Below, one piece after another: positions 25,346-37,850 of a DNA stretch of 64,000 bases. The position numbers and the translations under genes are program-made. The stretch lies in assembly GCF_905475395.1 (NCBI RefSeq), contig NC_058340.1, positions 67,310,181 to 67,374,180 of the forward strand. The letters are read 5' to 3'. This DNA comes from Chrysoperla carnea. Lineage: Eukaryota > Arthropoda > Insecta > Neuroptera > Chrysopidae. How positions within the stretch are numbered: position 1 is the first letter of the stretch; every line of letters begins with the position of its first letter. The notes beneath the pieces are model-generated. The model had not been told where the DNA came from. It saw only the letters and a list, made by a program, of their open reading frames with translations, and did no database searches.

Positions 25346-26688
25346 GCCCTTAATACATGGAGAAGCCGTAATTAATGTTGGTTTTTAGTCAATAAGTGCT
25401 TACCATTTTCATGAAAAACTTTTCTCAATATTCCTCAAGTTTTAAGTTTTATAAGCAGAGCAAAATTAACAACTTTCTCAGATTGATGATTGATTTCTTT
25501 TGATATGTACTCAGTCAAAAATTAACGCAAAACTTAAACCATTCTAAGTGTTATTACGATAACATTACATGTGATTCTCATATAATGTTATAGTTATAAC
25601 ACTTCAATAATGGTAAACACGTGGATTTTTTTAGATAAATCTAGTAAAAATGAAAATGATACCAAAAATTAAAATTTTATTTATCAATTAATTTCGTTTT
25701 AATACGTCTTTTGTGAAAAATTCATATCGTATCTCTGCACGAATGCCACAAATTATTCCCCACCCCCAACACTTACTAAATCAGACTCTTATTGCGAATT
25801 TTACGCCGATAATTTGTCTAAGTCTTATTACTTTCAACTTAATATGTGCGCTACCAGACATCAAACAATGCATAAATATGATTAAGATTAACGCATTTTG
25901 CGATATTATGTATAGCATTTAAATTTGATATGATTAGAATATAAATAGTGCTTACACTTTTCCAAAAAGCTCTCTTGCTACTTGATATAAAATGAATTTG
26001 CATGTGATATATACTAAAGCACATCAGAATCAGTAGCACTACCAGAATAGATAGATGTATAGCATTATAAAGCATAAACAGACTACTACTTACTAGTACT
26101 ATATGTGTATACTGTATATAGTAAAATACAACTTTAGAATACTAAACAGTTTTACTGGATGCTGGTATACCTACTAGCATGATGAAAATAAATGGGCAAA
26201 ATATTTATTCATTCATATTCACTGCTTTTTACAAATATAAAGGTCACTATGTGTTAGTTGTGTAGTAGTTATTGGGTTCATCAAAATCACCCCTTTTTGT
26301 ATAACATACCTACCTATCTATATATGTTTATTATATTACCAGTTCAGTTACATTATGTTGCAAAAAAGAAGGTTTTATTAAGTACCTAACACAGAGAAAT
26401 AAGACAAAAAAAACTGCCGATTTGCTTAAAAAATTCAAATGAAGTTTTTACCGGGATTATCTTTATTTGGATGCAAGAAATGACTTATGAAAAGTCAGCC
26501 CATTGCAAAATCATGCCCGCAAAAAAATCATTCAAGGTCAAAAAAAATACATTTTTTCAAATATATCATAAACTATTAAGTTTATGGCAGTTCTCAAAAT
26601 ATTTGGCAGTAAACTTAACTAGTACTGGCCAACTGGCGATAATAGTTCTTACTAATTAAAATCAGAAACTCTAATGAGTATATCTGTT

Positions 26689-26745
26689 AAATAATGCCGG
26701 ACATTGATGGTTTTATTGAAAAATTGGCACAGTTGATATTAGAAA
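26689..26745 (+). repeat. Family F4 short dispersed repeat, copy 2
   Basis: Partner of 15068-15125, in the same orientation, with the first 50-60 bases matching in order. No gene context. Confidence 0.45.
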
Positions 26746-27059
26746 ATTAATTGGCAGAACATAGACGGTGTGGTACTGAAGTTGTGTGAGTGTGACCTCT
26801 ATAGTCCACACGATTAACTTCTCAGAGGGGAAAAAACATTAAAAAAAAGGTCTTGTTAGCCTTCATAGATTATTCTTCGAACATGTACTGCAGCTTATGC
26901 TGGAACGATTATTATCTTCATAGATATATGATGTGTTTTACCCACTTTTCAGATTCTGTTTATTCAGTTTTTTCCAGTTTTTTATTACCATTAAAAAACG
27001 GCTACATTAATTCTGCTGAAAAGTTTTTCTTTCAGTTCTTAAATACACGATTACGCGTC

Positions 27060-27142
27060 GAATAAGCCCAGTCACGTGTTAATGTCATAACTGGTTCGCG
27101 AAATAATCGCGGCAAAAGAATCCGAACGAACATACGCACATA

Positions 27143-27182
<40 letters not shown>
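27060..27182. repeat. Repeat block ending in an (AC)n microsatellite
   Basis: GGTTCGCGAAATAATCGCGG and CATACGCACATACGTACAC lead into an uninterrupted AC run at about 27145-27181. The flank resembles the block at 5090-5290, in which microsatellite-like runs sit at the equivalent place. The AC run is long enough to be length-polymorphic. Confidence 0.6.
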
Positions 27183-27186
<4 letters not shown>

Positions 27187-27859
27187 TCACACTGAAAAGG
27201 TTTGGTTCGGATATTGCACTCTGGAAATATGTAAAACTGGAGATTTTCAAAACCGGCTCCATTACATTAACTTGCTTATACTCACCTATGTTTAAATAGA
27301 TATTTTTTTAACCCAGTAGATGTTGAAAATGGTCATCGTAAAGTTTTATTTAATTCATCCTTTCATCTTTAAATTTTACAAATTTAGTAATTCGTTCTAT
27401 TGTAACAAAAATTTGCTAAAATTATTGTTAAATTTCATAATACACGTTATTAGCAACAATAGAATTGAATATTGTTATTGTAAAATATTTATGTGTGTAT
27501 ATTTACTGTGTGTCCATCGATAACAGGATAAACAATGAATTTCTTGAAATTCCGATCGGTATGATTTAGAGACAGAAAAGTTTTGTGAAAAGTTGATTTC
27601 AGAATAGTCTGTATATATTTTGTAGAAAATCTATCCTGACAAAAATTGTCAAACTTTTGACACTCGAGTAAAACGATTTTCAACAAAATTTTTTGACTAA
27701 TGGCGATTTTTGATTTTTTCAAAAAAAAGTATGCTTACAAATATTGTGTATTACTAACAAAGCAAAATGGATCTAGTTTGCGACTGTACGACTGCAAAAA
27801 AAGTGTTTATCAGCCTGTGTATGTTTGTTCCTTTGCAGCACTCTAGCACTCGATGTTTC

Positions 27860-28085
27860 AAAAGGTCGGGCGAGGCGAGGTTTTGGTATAACCTTGCTTG
27901 CCTCGCTTTTATTATAATGACCTTCGTCTCGCATCGGCCTCGGCCGAGGCAGAATGGTCACTTCCTTCGCCTCGCCTCGAACTCGGCTGAGGTAGAATGT
28001 TAACTAGCCTCGCCTTGGCCGAGGTAAAACTTTTACCATCTTTGACTCGATTACGAGGCATCGAGGCGAGGCATCGGTGAAACAC
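27860..28085. repeat. GC-rich palindromic repeat (CCTCGCCTCG / CCTCGGCCGAGG units)
   Basis: An island of GAGGCGAGG, GCCTCGGCCGAGGC and GCCTCGCCTCG motifs in a very AT-rich neighbourhood. The ends are loosely inverted: TGTTTCA...CGAGGCGAGG on the left, and CGAGGCGAGGCATCGG followed by TGAAACA on the right. It is probably a MITE-like or satellite-derived insertion. Open frames across it (27767-28003 and the opposite strand) are by-products of its composition. Confidence 0.55.
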
Positions 28086-28835
28086 TATTCTGATGATTCC
28101 TACGTCAATTGATTTATCTTAATTCTACGAGTATCACATGGCAGTAAAAAAATTTCAGAATGGCGACATGTAGTGAAAAAGAAATAAATAAAAGTCGACG
28201 AACCATGTCAAGTGAAAAAAAAAACTGAAAAGGAAAAAATCAGTCCAGTAGGTTACATAGATACTTTCAACAGCCGGTATTAAAATTGATATGAGCTCAA
28301 ATCTTTTTTTGCTTAGTGTAGTTTGTGTTTTTCCCTCTTGATAACTCCATCCATGAACAACACACTGTATTTACTATAGATAGATGCTTCATGCTACCTA
28401 TAAAAGCTAACCAGATTTGTAAGCTTCCAGCAGCTAGTAGTAGATATCTAATAATTCACGTGTTATGGCACATAGCCTAGCATTTATATACATTATACAT
28501 GGTATATACGTGTATAGTTGATTTCATGCTGTGATTATAATTATGATATTGATGTTAATATTATTTTTTATTATTTTATGTGCTCATGTCAAAAACAGAT
28601 ACCGTATCTATACAACTTAACTTAAACTTTTTAGAAATATCATTCACGGTTATGTATAGTACCAAGGATCAAAGTTATCTGTATGTAATCAAATCTTGCA
28701 AGTCAAATTTGATCCACTTCTCGGTTTTCATGCACATTTAATTTGGATGACAATGATAAGGTTGTGGCGTCTTGATTTTCCCATCGCTTCCACCATATTT
28801 GATATATATATACATTATTTTTAGTCTTAAATTAA

Positions 28836-29145
28836 AAAGTTTTAATAAAATATACTTTTTAAGGGACAAGCTTTTATTGTACTAAAAATGAGAAAATAAT
28901 TTTATCTATAAGTCAATCATAGCCGGCTATGTGTAAAAGCTTCAAGCGCTTAATATCAAGAATGAATCGAAAAATTATTAGGCATGTGAAGTAGATGAGG
29001 CGTTCCGATTCATTTCTGATATTTTAAATTGAGCGCCTCAAGCTTTTACAAATAGTCGGGTATGAGTGAGTCATAGATACAATTATTTTCTACTTTTTAG
29101 TACAATAAAAGCTTGTCCCTTAAAAAATATTTTTTATTAAAAGTT
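28836..29145. mobile_element. MITE-like inverted repeat, about 310 bp
   Basis: The left arm contains AAGGGACAAGCTTTTATTGT (28861-28880), and the right arm contains its complement ACAATAAAAGCTTGTCCCTT (29102-29121). Pairing extends with mismatches through GTGTAAAAGCTTCAAGCGCT versus GCGCCTCAAGCTTTTACA, giving arms of about 115-145 bp. Inner regions are more diverged. No open frame; target-site duplication not resolved. Confidence 0.65.
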
Positions 29146-31535
29146 TTTTATATAGTTATACTATAAATGCCATTCCTGTCTTGTTTATTTTCTTTTTGTG
29201 TGTGTGTGTGTGCACGTGGCAACCTGCAACTATCTCATGCAGGCATACCTTTTTAGGGGCCGTATCACAGAAGAGAGGGGTTATGAGGATTAAATAAACA
29301 GTGATTTAGGTAAAATGTGATTCAAACCACAAAACAATCTTAAAAGCAGAATTTTTAACTTAAAAACTTGAAAAGATTTTTATTTATATTTTACTTGAAT
29401 ACAATAAATCACATAAATAATCATTATCTCGATTGTTTGTTTTCTAAGTAAAAGTAACTTTGTCTTCATATACTCGTAGTTGTTACCTTATAGATTGGAA
29501 TATCTTTCGAGACATAAAGTGATTCAATGTCTAGCATGATATCCAGGGTACAGCACATTACCTTATTGTATTGATTTATTTATTACATTTTCATCTTCAA
29601 TTATATAATTTTAAAAATTATTAAATAAACAAAATACAAAATATTTTAATACAAATGTTGAATGTGTGGGGAAATAGATTTTGTTTATAATATGTTGACA
29701 CGCGTTCAAATACTCTTTCAAACGTAGCTGGATGAAGAATATACGATAAACATTTTTTTTATTGAATTAGTAGAAATGACTTCCTTCTGAGCAATATCGT
29801 AATCATCAATTATTATAATTACCTTTTGAATTCGAAGTTAAAGGGTGGTTTGTCTTAGGAGAAATAATTGATGTTGGGAGATTATTACGATGAAGTGCGG
29901 TACAAAAAAGTTTATATGTAAATTGGTGGAAGCGACGAGAAAAAATGTTTCTAGCTTTTAGTTGACGTTTATGGAAGAAAAGTGACTTAACACTCGACTT
30001 GTGTATCTAATAAGTCGATATCCAGAAAGTTTTCGTTTAACTGTCAAAAGGATCCGATTTTTATATTTTGTGGATCAAAATTAGATTAGAAAATATTCAT
30101 ATTCTTTACCCAATTCAAATGGCAAAAAATGTTCTCGATTTTTTGCAATTTTCTTAGCCGGACACAAAAGATTGGTTTTATTTTACCATTTTCTGGTGAT
30201 TAATTTTTAATATATCACCTAAAATCTAAAAAAAAACTCATATAATGTCAAATGAACTAAATTTGTATATTTTTGGAACACAAAAATTTGATCAATTTTG
30301 TCATTGAACGACAAATTTCCGAATTAATTGTACCAATCGCTCTCTGTGGATTTTCGCCTGATATGTCAAGCTCTCGGACCTTTACACATATCTACGATGT
30401 TCAAATATTTACGTGCTCAAAACCAGAAGTTCAAATCAAAAAGCATAAAATATATAATGAATAAATAAAATTTATTATATATATAATTTTCTCATGAAAC
30501 GATCGCCCCCTTATTTATGAAAATAAATGCATTTATTAACTTATAACAAACAATTGCCTTTTTTATAAATTGAAAAATAAATAATAAATATTTAGTCAAA
30601 AAAAAAAAAAAAATTATGAATGGTTATGACAGTTACTTTACGCCTATTAATCAAGGCAAACATTGAAGCAATTCGTACCATATAGACAATAAACAAGAAC
30701 ATATCTACAAGGTTTTCAAAAAGTATGATAACAGTCATAAAACACTTTTTCGAGTTTTTCGGCTGCCCCCATACTTTTTAGAAGCTGAACGCTGAAATAT
30801 TTGTAGGAAGTAGTTATCTGACAATAATGTTAAGATCTCAGCACAGGGATAGCAAAAAATGAATCTTTTATCAGGTCACCCAGCTGATAATTTTTTTTTT
30901 AAATATTAAAATATTATTTCAACTTTTTTGGACAATTTTGTAACTCATTGCATTTTTGTTGTTACTTTGCGTGTCGCTGTGTTTGCAAAGCTTTAATTGA
31001 AAATAAATTGTGGTCCAGGTCTTCTTCACAAAACGTCAAATTAATAATTCGCAATATTTTCGAAGTTAATGGTAGGCCAGCCATTAAATATTCGCTGTTG
31101 ATGTACAAACTACTAAAAATCAGTTGTAAAACACACAGTTAAGGCAGGGTGGGTGTCCATTGTCCAGCACTTATTATTGTAGTTTCCAAACGAACAGCTT
31201 GCCCAACAAAATGATTTTTTGAATTTATTAATCAATTATCTTTCTATAAGAATAAGCAAAAAAGGATAAGCATCAATTCTAAAGGGAACAGACGGACATC
31301 TCACTGACGAACAAACACTTTTTCATGGAATCACTAATATGGTGGAGGGGCTGTGAAATAAAAAATAAAATAAAATCCTTATTAAAAAAATTTTTCCAGT
31401 ATTGTTTGCATTGCTATCGAATATAAAAATAATTGAAATCAATTCGATTAGATTATTTAAAAAAATTTCAATGGAGTTTTCCCATCTTCCAGGTTTTTTC
31501 ACAAGAATACAAAATACAGTACAAGAAAAACAACA
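29146..31535. other. Gene-free AT-rich interval
   Basis: I see no supportable gene or named element here. A short GT run lies at 29199-29211 and a poly-A stretch at about 30599-30613. The open frames at 30273-30464 and 30948-31142 have no recognisable domain. Confidence 0.45.
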
Positions 31536-31540
31536 AAACT

Positions 31541-31542
<2 letters not shown>

Positions 31543-31574
<32 letters not shown>
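31543..31574. repeat. (TA)n microsatellite
   Basis: Uninterrupted TA run of about 32 bp; length may vary between individuals or through sequencing slippage. Confidence 0.85.
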
Positions 31575-31575
<1 letters not shown>

Positions 31576-31919
31576 TTTATTATAACTAAACTCCACTAAA
31601 TGGTATGAGCTCTGATGAAGTTCTATGTGAGTTGTGAGGTCAATTCACAGTATGGTTTTGCCTATTTCACGAGTGGTCGCACAACCCAACACTGTGGGGG
31701 TCTCAGTTGGCATTGACAATTCGCAACCAAACAAACAATATATAATATAAATGTAAGTAAAATACGTTCTATATGTATAGAGAACATTGTCGTATATAAC
31801 GTAAAACCAGAATGTCAATTGAACACTTTTTTACTTGACGTTCAAGAATAATAAAAATCCGGATTTTGAAATTCTGATTTATATCCTTACGTTATCTACA
31901 TACGTGGGAATACTGCCAA

Positions 31920-32215
31920 GGTTAGGTTAGGTAAGGTCGCCCTATTAGCTCAGTTGGTTATGGCGTAACCAATTCCTTCCGCGGTATGCTTAGGGTAGCG
32001 GGTTCGATTCCCGCCGTGGCAACAAAATTATTTTAATTAATAGTTGTGATGGGCTGGTGTAGTGCATGGTATATGCATGAAAGAGGTGCACTCAGTCTCT
32101 GAAATTGAGGACCTCATAAATGAAATTATCAGCAGAAAGGTGGTAAAATACATATATGGTATCACAATGGACTCTATAGCCTAAGTGTGTCCTTCGTGGA
32201 CAGCCAATTTAACCT
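31920..32215 (+). mobile_element. tRNA-derived SINE, copy 4 (best preserved)
   Basis: The element has A-box TAGCTCAGTTGG (31946-31957), B-box GGTTCGATTCC (32001-32011), the common body, 3' hairpin TGTCC-TTCGT-GGACA (32188-32202) and a short CCTAA tail. An 11-bp target-site duplication AATACTGCCAA lies at 31909-31919 and 32216-32226. The 5' end opens with GGTTAGGTTAGGTAAGG, a TTAGG-like run not seen at the 5' end of the other copies and nearly the reverse complement of the family tail. A- and B-boxes imply RNA polymerase III transcription (established for tRNA-derived SINEs). Confidence 0.92.
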
Positions 32216-32229
32216 AATACTGCCAAACT

Positions 32230-34240
32230 TGGATATCTCTTTTATTTTGTACATGGAAAAATGTACATGTACATGCTGTGAAAAATCTAGAGAACATGGA
32301 CAATTGTGCGGGTACAATCAATTTGTGCACACTGTCGCACAGGGGACTATATCTTTCTTTCTTTCAAAAGTCGGAAAACTCAACACTTTTCGTGTTTTGC
32401 ATTTAAACACGTTGTTTTTTTGGTGTAGTTAGATAACCACTCCATCTCAAACAGGTCACTTAAGTTACCGTAAACTTGCCCCGCCTTTTTTGTAAGCCAC
32501 AATCTACCTGCTCTTATGGATACATGTTATTATTGTTGTCGCTCTCGAATTATCGTGTCATTCATTTTACGTTTACTGTGTTTGTTAGTGCAATTAAGAA
32601 ATGATTTTTTATAAGACGAAGTTAATTAATTTAACAATTCTTGTTTATAACTAGAAATTTCTTGTTTTACTAGAAATAAGTGTCCAATTTTCTAACAACC
32701 AATGTTACATAGAATTCGAACCAAATAATTTCACGTATCTATGTTTGACGACTGACTATTATCGTCATACTTCCGTAAATCAGATAAATTATAATTCAGT
32801 ATAATATGGTTTTACTAATTGAAAATCATCGTGGAATCGAAAAATGTTTATTTTCTCATATCACAAACATTTATATCAAAAATGTTAGTAAAATTTTTCA
32901 AACTAAACATTTTACTATTTCTTTTCGAATAATTATGCTACATTTCGGTTACTCATTTTTAGAAAGTTTAGCAAGGAATATAATTTGTTCGTTTGTCAAA
33001 AATTTCGTCCTCGAAATTTCATCTTCTGGTCATTCATCCTCCGGCCACCATCTTCTAAAATTCATCTAAGATCATTTTTTTTCTTGAGTTACCTATCCTT
33101 AAAAATTACTCCTGAAGAAGATCACCAGAACCGGTAGAATGTCTATGGTCAACTCGAAAGTTTGGATATTTCATCCGCCCGTATAATTTCCCCAGATACG
33201 TGTATCCTTGACCTCATTAGTGACATTACCAACCCGTAGAACGAACAATTGAGTATTTCAACCAAATGGTTAACACAGTGGGCAAAATCGATGGTTTCCA
33301 AATACTCACGATATCACGATTTCATATAACATAACTGTCACATACTGTTCTATTAAACAATGTGCCCAGTACAATAAGCTTGTATTTATCAATAAGAATA
33401 ATTATAATATTAAATTATGAAAATATGATTTTATTGTACACAATATGGTAACGCCTCTTTTAATTTTTAAATGGTTCAACCTTTTTTTTTATCAAATTAC
33501 CTAAAGTCATATCGTTAATATTGTTTAAAAAGTCTATGGGAGAAATATTTATTTGAAAATTGTAACATTAAAGGAGGAAATGATTGTGTTTTCAATGTTT
33601 AGAGCATACTTTTTTGTGTTTATGAAGCAAAATTATTACACAAAAATTTGAAATAGTTCTTTCGGATTCATTCTATTTTTATTTTCGTAAAAGAGACAAC
33701 AAATTTTTACGATTTTCTTTTAGTTGACTCTTTATAAAACAGGTTAAAAAAATTGTTTGCTCTCAATTTTATAAAAATAATTTACTAACGTAATTTTGAT
33801 CCAAAAATTATGAAAGCCATATTTAAACTGAAGTTTGTGAACCATAATCCGTAAGGAATTTTAGTCTATGGGATCGGACCATGTCATACCACTACTTGCT
33901 ACAAATCTATAATTACTTACGTGACTGTAAAGAAAGGGTATCTATTTGTAAGTACCCAAACGGGTGGTGATTCTATCGTAAGATTCCTCTAGACAAGTCA
34001 AATGTTCTACGTTTACAAAAAACAAGACGGCTATTTATCCTATTTCAATGTAGGGCAGAAAAATGAGTGATTTTAGAAACGTTATAGAACAAAAAAGTAT
34101 TCATTTTTCCAAATAAGTTTATTTAGAAATTCAAAACCAACAAAATTAAAAAAAAAAACATATCGGGTTTTCTTTAATATCATACAAAAGAACCATTCTT
34201 GCCGATTAGAAAATCTTGAAGAAAATCCATTGTTTCCGAT
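32230..34240. other. Gene-free interval
   Basis: Between SINE copy 4 and the mariner-type relic there is no supportable exon. The open frames at 32187-32432 (which overlaps the SINE tail) and 32806-33069 show no known domain. The decayed Penelope-like motif at 33111 is the only recognisable signal. Confidence 0.45.
33111..33152 (+). repeat. Second Penelope/hammerhead-like motif (decayed)
   Basis: CCTGAAGAAGATCACCAGAA is followed by CCGGTAGAATGTC. It reads like CTGAAGA, a weak ACC/GGT stem and a mutated GAAAcGTC. This could be a decayed member of the class seen at 18882-18915, or chance. No reverse transcriptase was recognised nearby. Confidence 0.25.
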
Positions 34241-34244
34241 ATAA

Positions 34245-34720
34245 ACCTTTTTCAGTTATGAGGCATATTTCTGGCTCAACGAATAAAACGAATATGTCAA
34301 CAAACAAAATTGCTATATTTGATCTAAAGAAGTGTCATTGCATCCAGACAAAACAACGATTTGGTGTGGTTTATGGGTCGGTGAAATCATCAGTCCACAT
34401 TTCTTTAAAAAGGAGGCCGATCATAGCATAACCGATCAATGGCGACCGTTATCGTTCCATGAAAACGGACTTACTGTTTTCTGACATAGAAGCACGTGAA
34501 CTCCAGAACATTTGGCACCAGCATGCAAAGTACGTGAAAGCATGTCTGTATTACAAGAAAAATTTTGTGAATAGTTAATTTCATGCTGTAGGCCGGTGAG
34601 TTGCCTAAATCTTGTGGTATCACATCCCTAGATATTTTCCTTTGGGTCTATGTAGAAAATGAAAAAATTGGAACTGCAGAATGAATCACGTTGACCACAG
34701 TTGTATCAGATAACATTTGA
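34245..34720 (+). pseudogene. Mariner/Tc1-superfamily transposase relic
   Basis: Pieces of one transposase appear in three successive frames. The first frame reads EAYFWLNE, then NEYVNKQNCYI, then HPDKTTIWCGLWVGEII and SPHFFKKEADHSIT, with two stops. NGDRYRSM, then QNIWHQ, follow in a second frame. SLDIFLWVYVE, matching the family's SCDLTPLDYFLWG-type block, follows in a third. These motifs belong to the insect mariner-like DDE transposases. The first catalytic aspartate (SDEAHFW in the family) reads Tyr here. Two frameshifts, stops and the lost residue mean the copy is dead. Terminal inverted repeats were not found. Confidence 0.82.
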
Positions 34721-34819
34721 AAGATTTGACTATTCATTTCCATAGTAATTATTTATATTTCATGCCTTTTCCAAACTAAGTCGATTTTGAAGATCATCGT
34801 CAATTTTTTAGTTTTTCCG

Positions 34820-35005
34820 GGTATGAAAACGTAAAATCGCACAAAGACCATTTTCCGTTAAATTACCTTTCAAACGAAACCAAAAAAATTAAAATCGGTT
34901 CATCCGTTCAGGCGCTACGTTGCCACAGACAGACAAACGCATAGACACACACATAGTGGTGAAACTTATAACACCCTTTTTTTTTTAATTTGGGGGTTGA
35001 ACATT
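34820..35005 (-). repeat. Family F2 dispersed repeat, minus copy
   Basis: In reverse complement this copy shows GGGTGTTATAAGTTT, GTCTGTCTGTGGCAACGTAG and GATGAACCGATTTTAAT, matching the layout of 7850-8060. It directly follows the mariner-type relic at 34245-34720; whether the two were once one element is not shown. Confidence 0.5.
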
Positions 35006-35009
35006 CTGT

Positions 35010-37380
35010 TTCTAATTTATTTTCAAAATTATACATTTCTCTGCCCTAGCCTGTTCCTATCCCTTTATTATGACCAAATTTACAACCATTCCGATGCACA
35101 TATCTAATATTGCATATTAATTATATAATAATTATTGATGTATATAAATACCTATGTGCACTTTATACAATTGCATTTACAAACAATTATATGAATAATA
35201 TTTAATAATCATACATATATAATATTAATTTAATATAATAATATATGCATGCACATATAATTTTAAATTTATTGTTTACGATTTAAATGGGCATGAAAAT
35301 GTGACAGTTGGATTGACTGGTCATATTATAGTTTTTTTAAATAATAAATATTATATGTATAATACAATGATCACTCACTTTATATCAAAATCTGTATTGG
35401 ACATTATTACATTACAAAATACATATTCATATATTTATGACATATGTATGTACAGATATATGTGAATTCAATTTGTTTAGAGGAAAACAATTAAAATTTA
35501 TAACAATTTTTTGATAAATTATTTGATCCAGGTAGAGTTTTCCCAAGCTTTGGGTATCTTTCTTTGATAGTAAAAAATTAAAAAAACACGATTTTGTAAC
35601 TAAATGAACTAAAAAGTAGGAAATAATTTCTATAAGTTTTAAGAAAAAAAAATCAGCTACATTTCAACTATTCTAAATATTTATTGGCAGATATTGGTAA
35701 AAGTAAAGTCATTATAAAATATCTTAAAAAGTATCCCGCGCTTTTTTACGATAAAATGATTGTTTTCGTTAATATTGAAGATTCTGAATCGTTAATATTG
35801 AAGATCCTGATTTGGATAATCAGACAAACTTATAAAATTGTTGTACTATTGTCATCGAGCCTAGATAAGTGGGCGAAGTTTCAATTTTGAAAATCACGTT
35901 CAAAGATTCCGTTACATACATATATATACCAATGTAATAGGAAAAACTTTTTGGAGGGGTCGTTCTTGTTTAAACAAAAAATAGTATTTTTTTGAAATAC
36001 AAATGTTTACAACACATTGATGGTGATACCTCTAAAAATCTGTTGCCACTCCAGCATCGCTTCCAATATCCGAAACGAAAAAAAATTTATGAATATTTTC
36101 TTGGTAATATTTTCTTCTAATCTCAAAGTGTCAAAAATAGTCATAATTAGAATTGCACATGTTTTTGTGAAGAAAACTGGTTTTTGGTCAAAAATAGATA
36201 TAAAAATCACAATATAATATAATTATTTTTGTTATTTTCAACAAGTTGCGCAAATACTTAAGTTAAGAGGTCAAATAGTCTTTTCAGAATCGTCGGATCA
36301 GTTTTGTAAAATCACATTTCGAGGAAAACACGTTTAAAGTTTTTAATGTATATTATAAATATACTTACCTATCATTAGTCACCAATTTCTGGATCATATA
36401 ATAAGCCAATAATTCTTCATAAATTTTTTCCTGTTCTGCAAGTTGCAGATGTATAGCTTTTTAATTTTTTAGAAGCGATTTTTATTGCGTGTGTTAAATA
36501 ACACGCACGCATCTATTATTCATAGCTTCAGTTAGAATACGAATTTTGCTTTATAATTTTTGGAATGTAAACACACCAAATTATATAAAAAATCAAAAAA
36601 AAATTCAATTAGAAATAACTCCTTAAGGCAGAAGATATTTATTCACCCAGGATGCTCATTTTACTTTTAGATTCCTACGCGTAGGTAACTTACCTAATGT
36701 TTTGTTGCACAAATTATAGAAACTGAATAGCGAATACTTAATTTTCGAAACAAGAAATAAGCGTCTAAGCTATTTAAACTCAAATTTACCTTATATATGT
36801 GATTATTAAACTATAACACATTAATAGACAAATAGACATAGACGCATTATATAATGGTTACAAATTATGACGAATTAGTTTGAACGCATTCAAATTATAT
36901 TCAAAACATTTCATGTATGAGACACAATGCATTCGATTCAAATAAAAATGCATCGCTAATAATTGAATAATTTAATACGTATAATTTAAATGAACGTAAA
37001 ATTTCATAAATATAGTACCTGAATGACCGAGCTTTGCTCGTTAAACGACGTTTTCTAAAAAATGAAGCTAGCTAGTTCAATTTATCACCCCCGAAACCCC
37101 TTGAAAACTAAATTTCATTAAAATCGTGGGAGCTATTTCAAAAAATGCAACTGAGATTGATCGATTTATCTTCCACGAAATTCCCTGCATACTAGTATGT
37201 ATAGTATATATGTATAGTTTTTCTTTTGGGGCTTTATCGGCACTTGAAAGAAGCTATTATTTGACAAAATTGAATTATTTATTCAAAAATTTAATTATAT
37301 TTTATTTCAATAGACTGTTTTTCTGTAGCTCCGCAAGATTTTATTAAAGACCTTATTCTTTTCTCAAATTCTATGATTTA
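35010..37380. other. Very AT-rich gene-free interval
   Basis: 35090-35480 is almost pure A/T with many ATAT and TAATA runs. The rest holds no recognisable gene. Overlapping opposite-strand open frames at 36007-36217 have no domain. Confidence 0.45.
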
Positions 37381-37382
37381 AC

Positions 37383-37850
37383 TCTCATTTTAAAAAGATT
37401 ATCGTACTGGCTAACGACGAAAACCAGACTCACCGTCTGAAAAGTGAAATGATATTAGTTAACAAATTTGGTGGAAGCATTGAGAATTTTTAGTTTATGT
37501 TACAAAGGGATATGTTCAATACACTTATTTGCGCTTCCACCATTATCTATGTGATTTATAATGTTCCATTTTTATCGGAGAGTTAAAATAGAATGACTAA
37601 CAAAACTGAAATACTCAGTTTAATTATATTAAATTATCTTATATATTTTTCTAGTTTCATTTTAAAGCTTATCGCATTGGCTACTGACCAAAAATAGACT
37701 CATGGTCTTAAAATGTACCGCTTAGAAAAAAACAAGTGAGAGAAATAATATTAACATTAATTTTGTTCATTATATAATTTGTATATCATATCTGTAAATA
37801 AAAAATGCCTATAAATAAAAAGAAAGTAAATTAATCCCTATATATTATTT
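37383..37850 (+). repeat. Long dispersed repeat, copy 1 (about 410 bp plus partial tandem unit)
   Basis: 37442-37850 is nearly identical to 47404-47812, with long exact blocks such as GGGATATGTTCAATACACTT. It contains the 75-bp mini-MITE (37469-37543). A partial unit, CTCATTTTAAA...TATCGTACTGG...GTCTGAAAA, sits at about 37387-37441, just before the main copy. It matches the main copy's own 3' part (37655-37720), so the source was probably tandemly arranged. Confidence 0.8.

Larger units (their letters stand above)
22360..27000. other. Gene-free AT-rich interval
   Basis: No exon, transposase or reverse-transcriptase signal was recognised except repeat copies F1 (24915-25345) and F4 (26689-26745). 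Open frames of 60-80 codons are what a roughly 70-75% AT sequence gives by chance. Confidence 0.5.

Noticed and set aside
27767..28003. 78-codon open frame and its opposite-strand partner
   Set aside because: Falls on the GC-rich palindromic repeat; openness on both strands reflects repeat composition, not coding.
31946..32020. Possible functional tRNA gene from good A- and B-boxes
   Set aside because: Acceptor and T-stem pairing is poor and the sequence continues into the SINE body, flanked as a unit by a target-site duplication, so it is a SINE head.
35090..35480. Extreme A/T run considered as a matrix-attachment or origin-like region
   Set aside because: Base composition alone, with no repeat or motif support, is not enough to assign a function.
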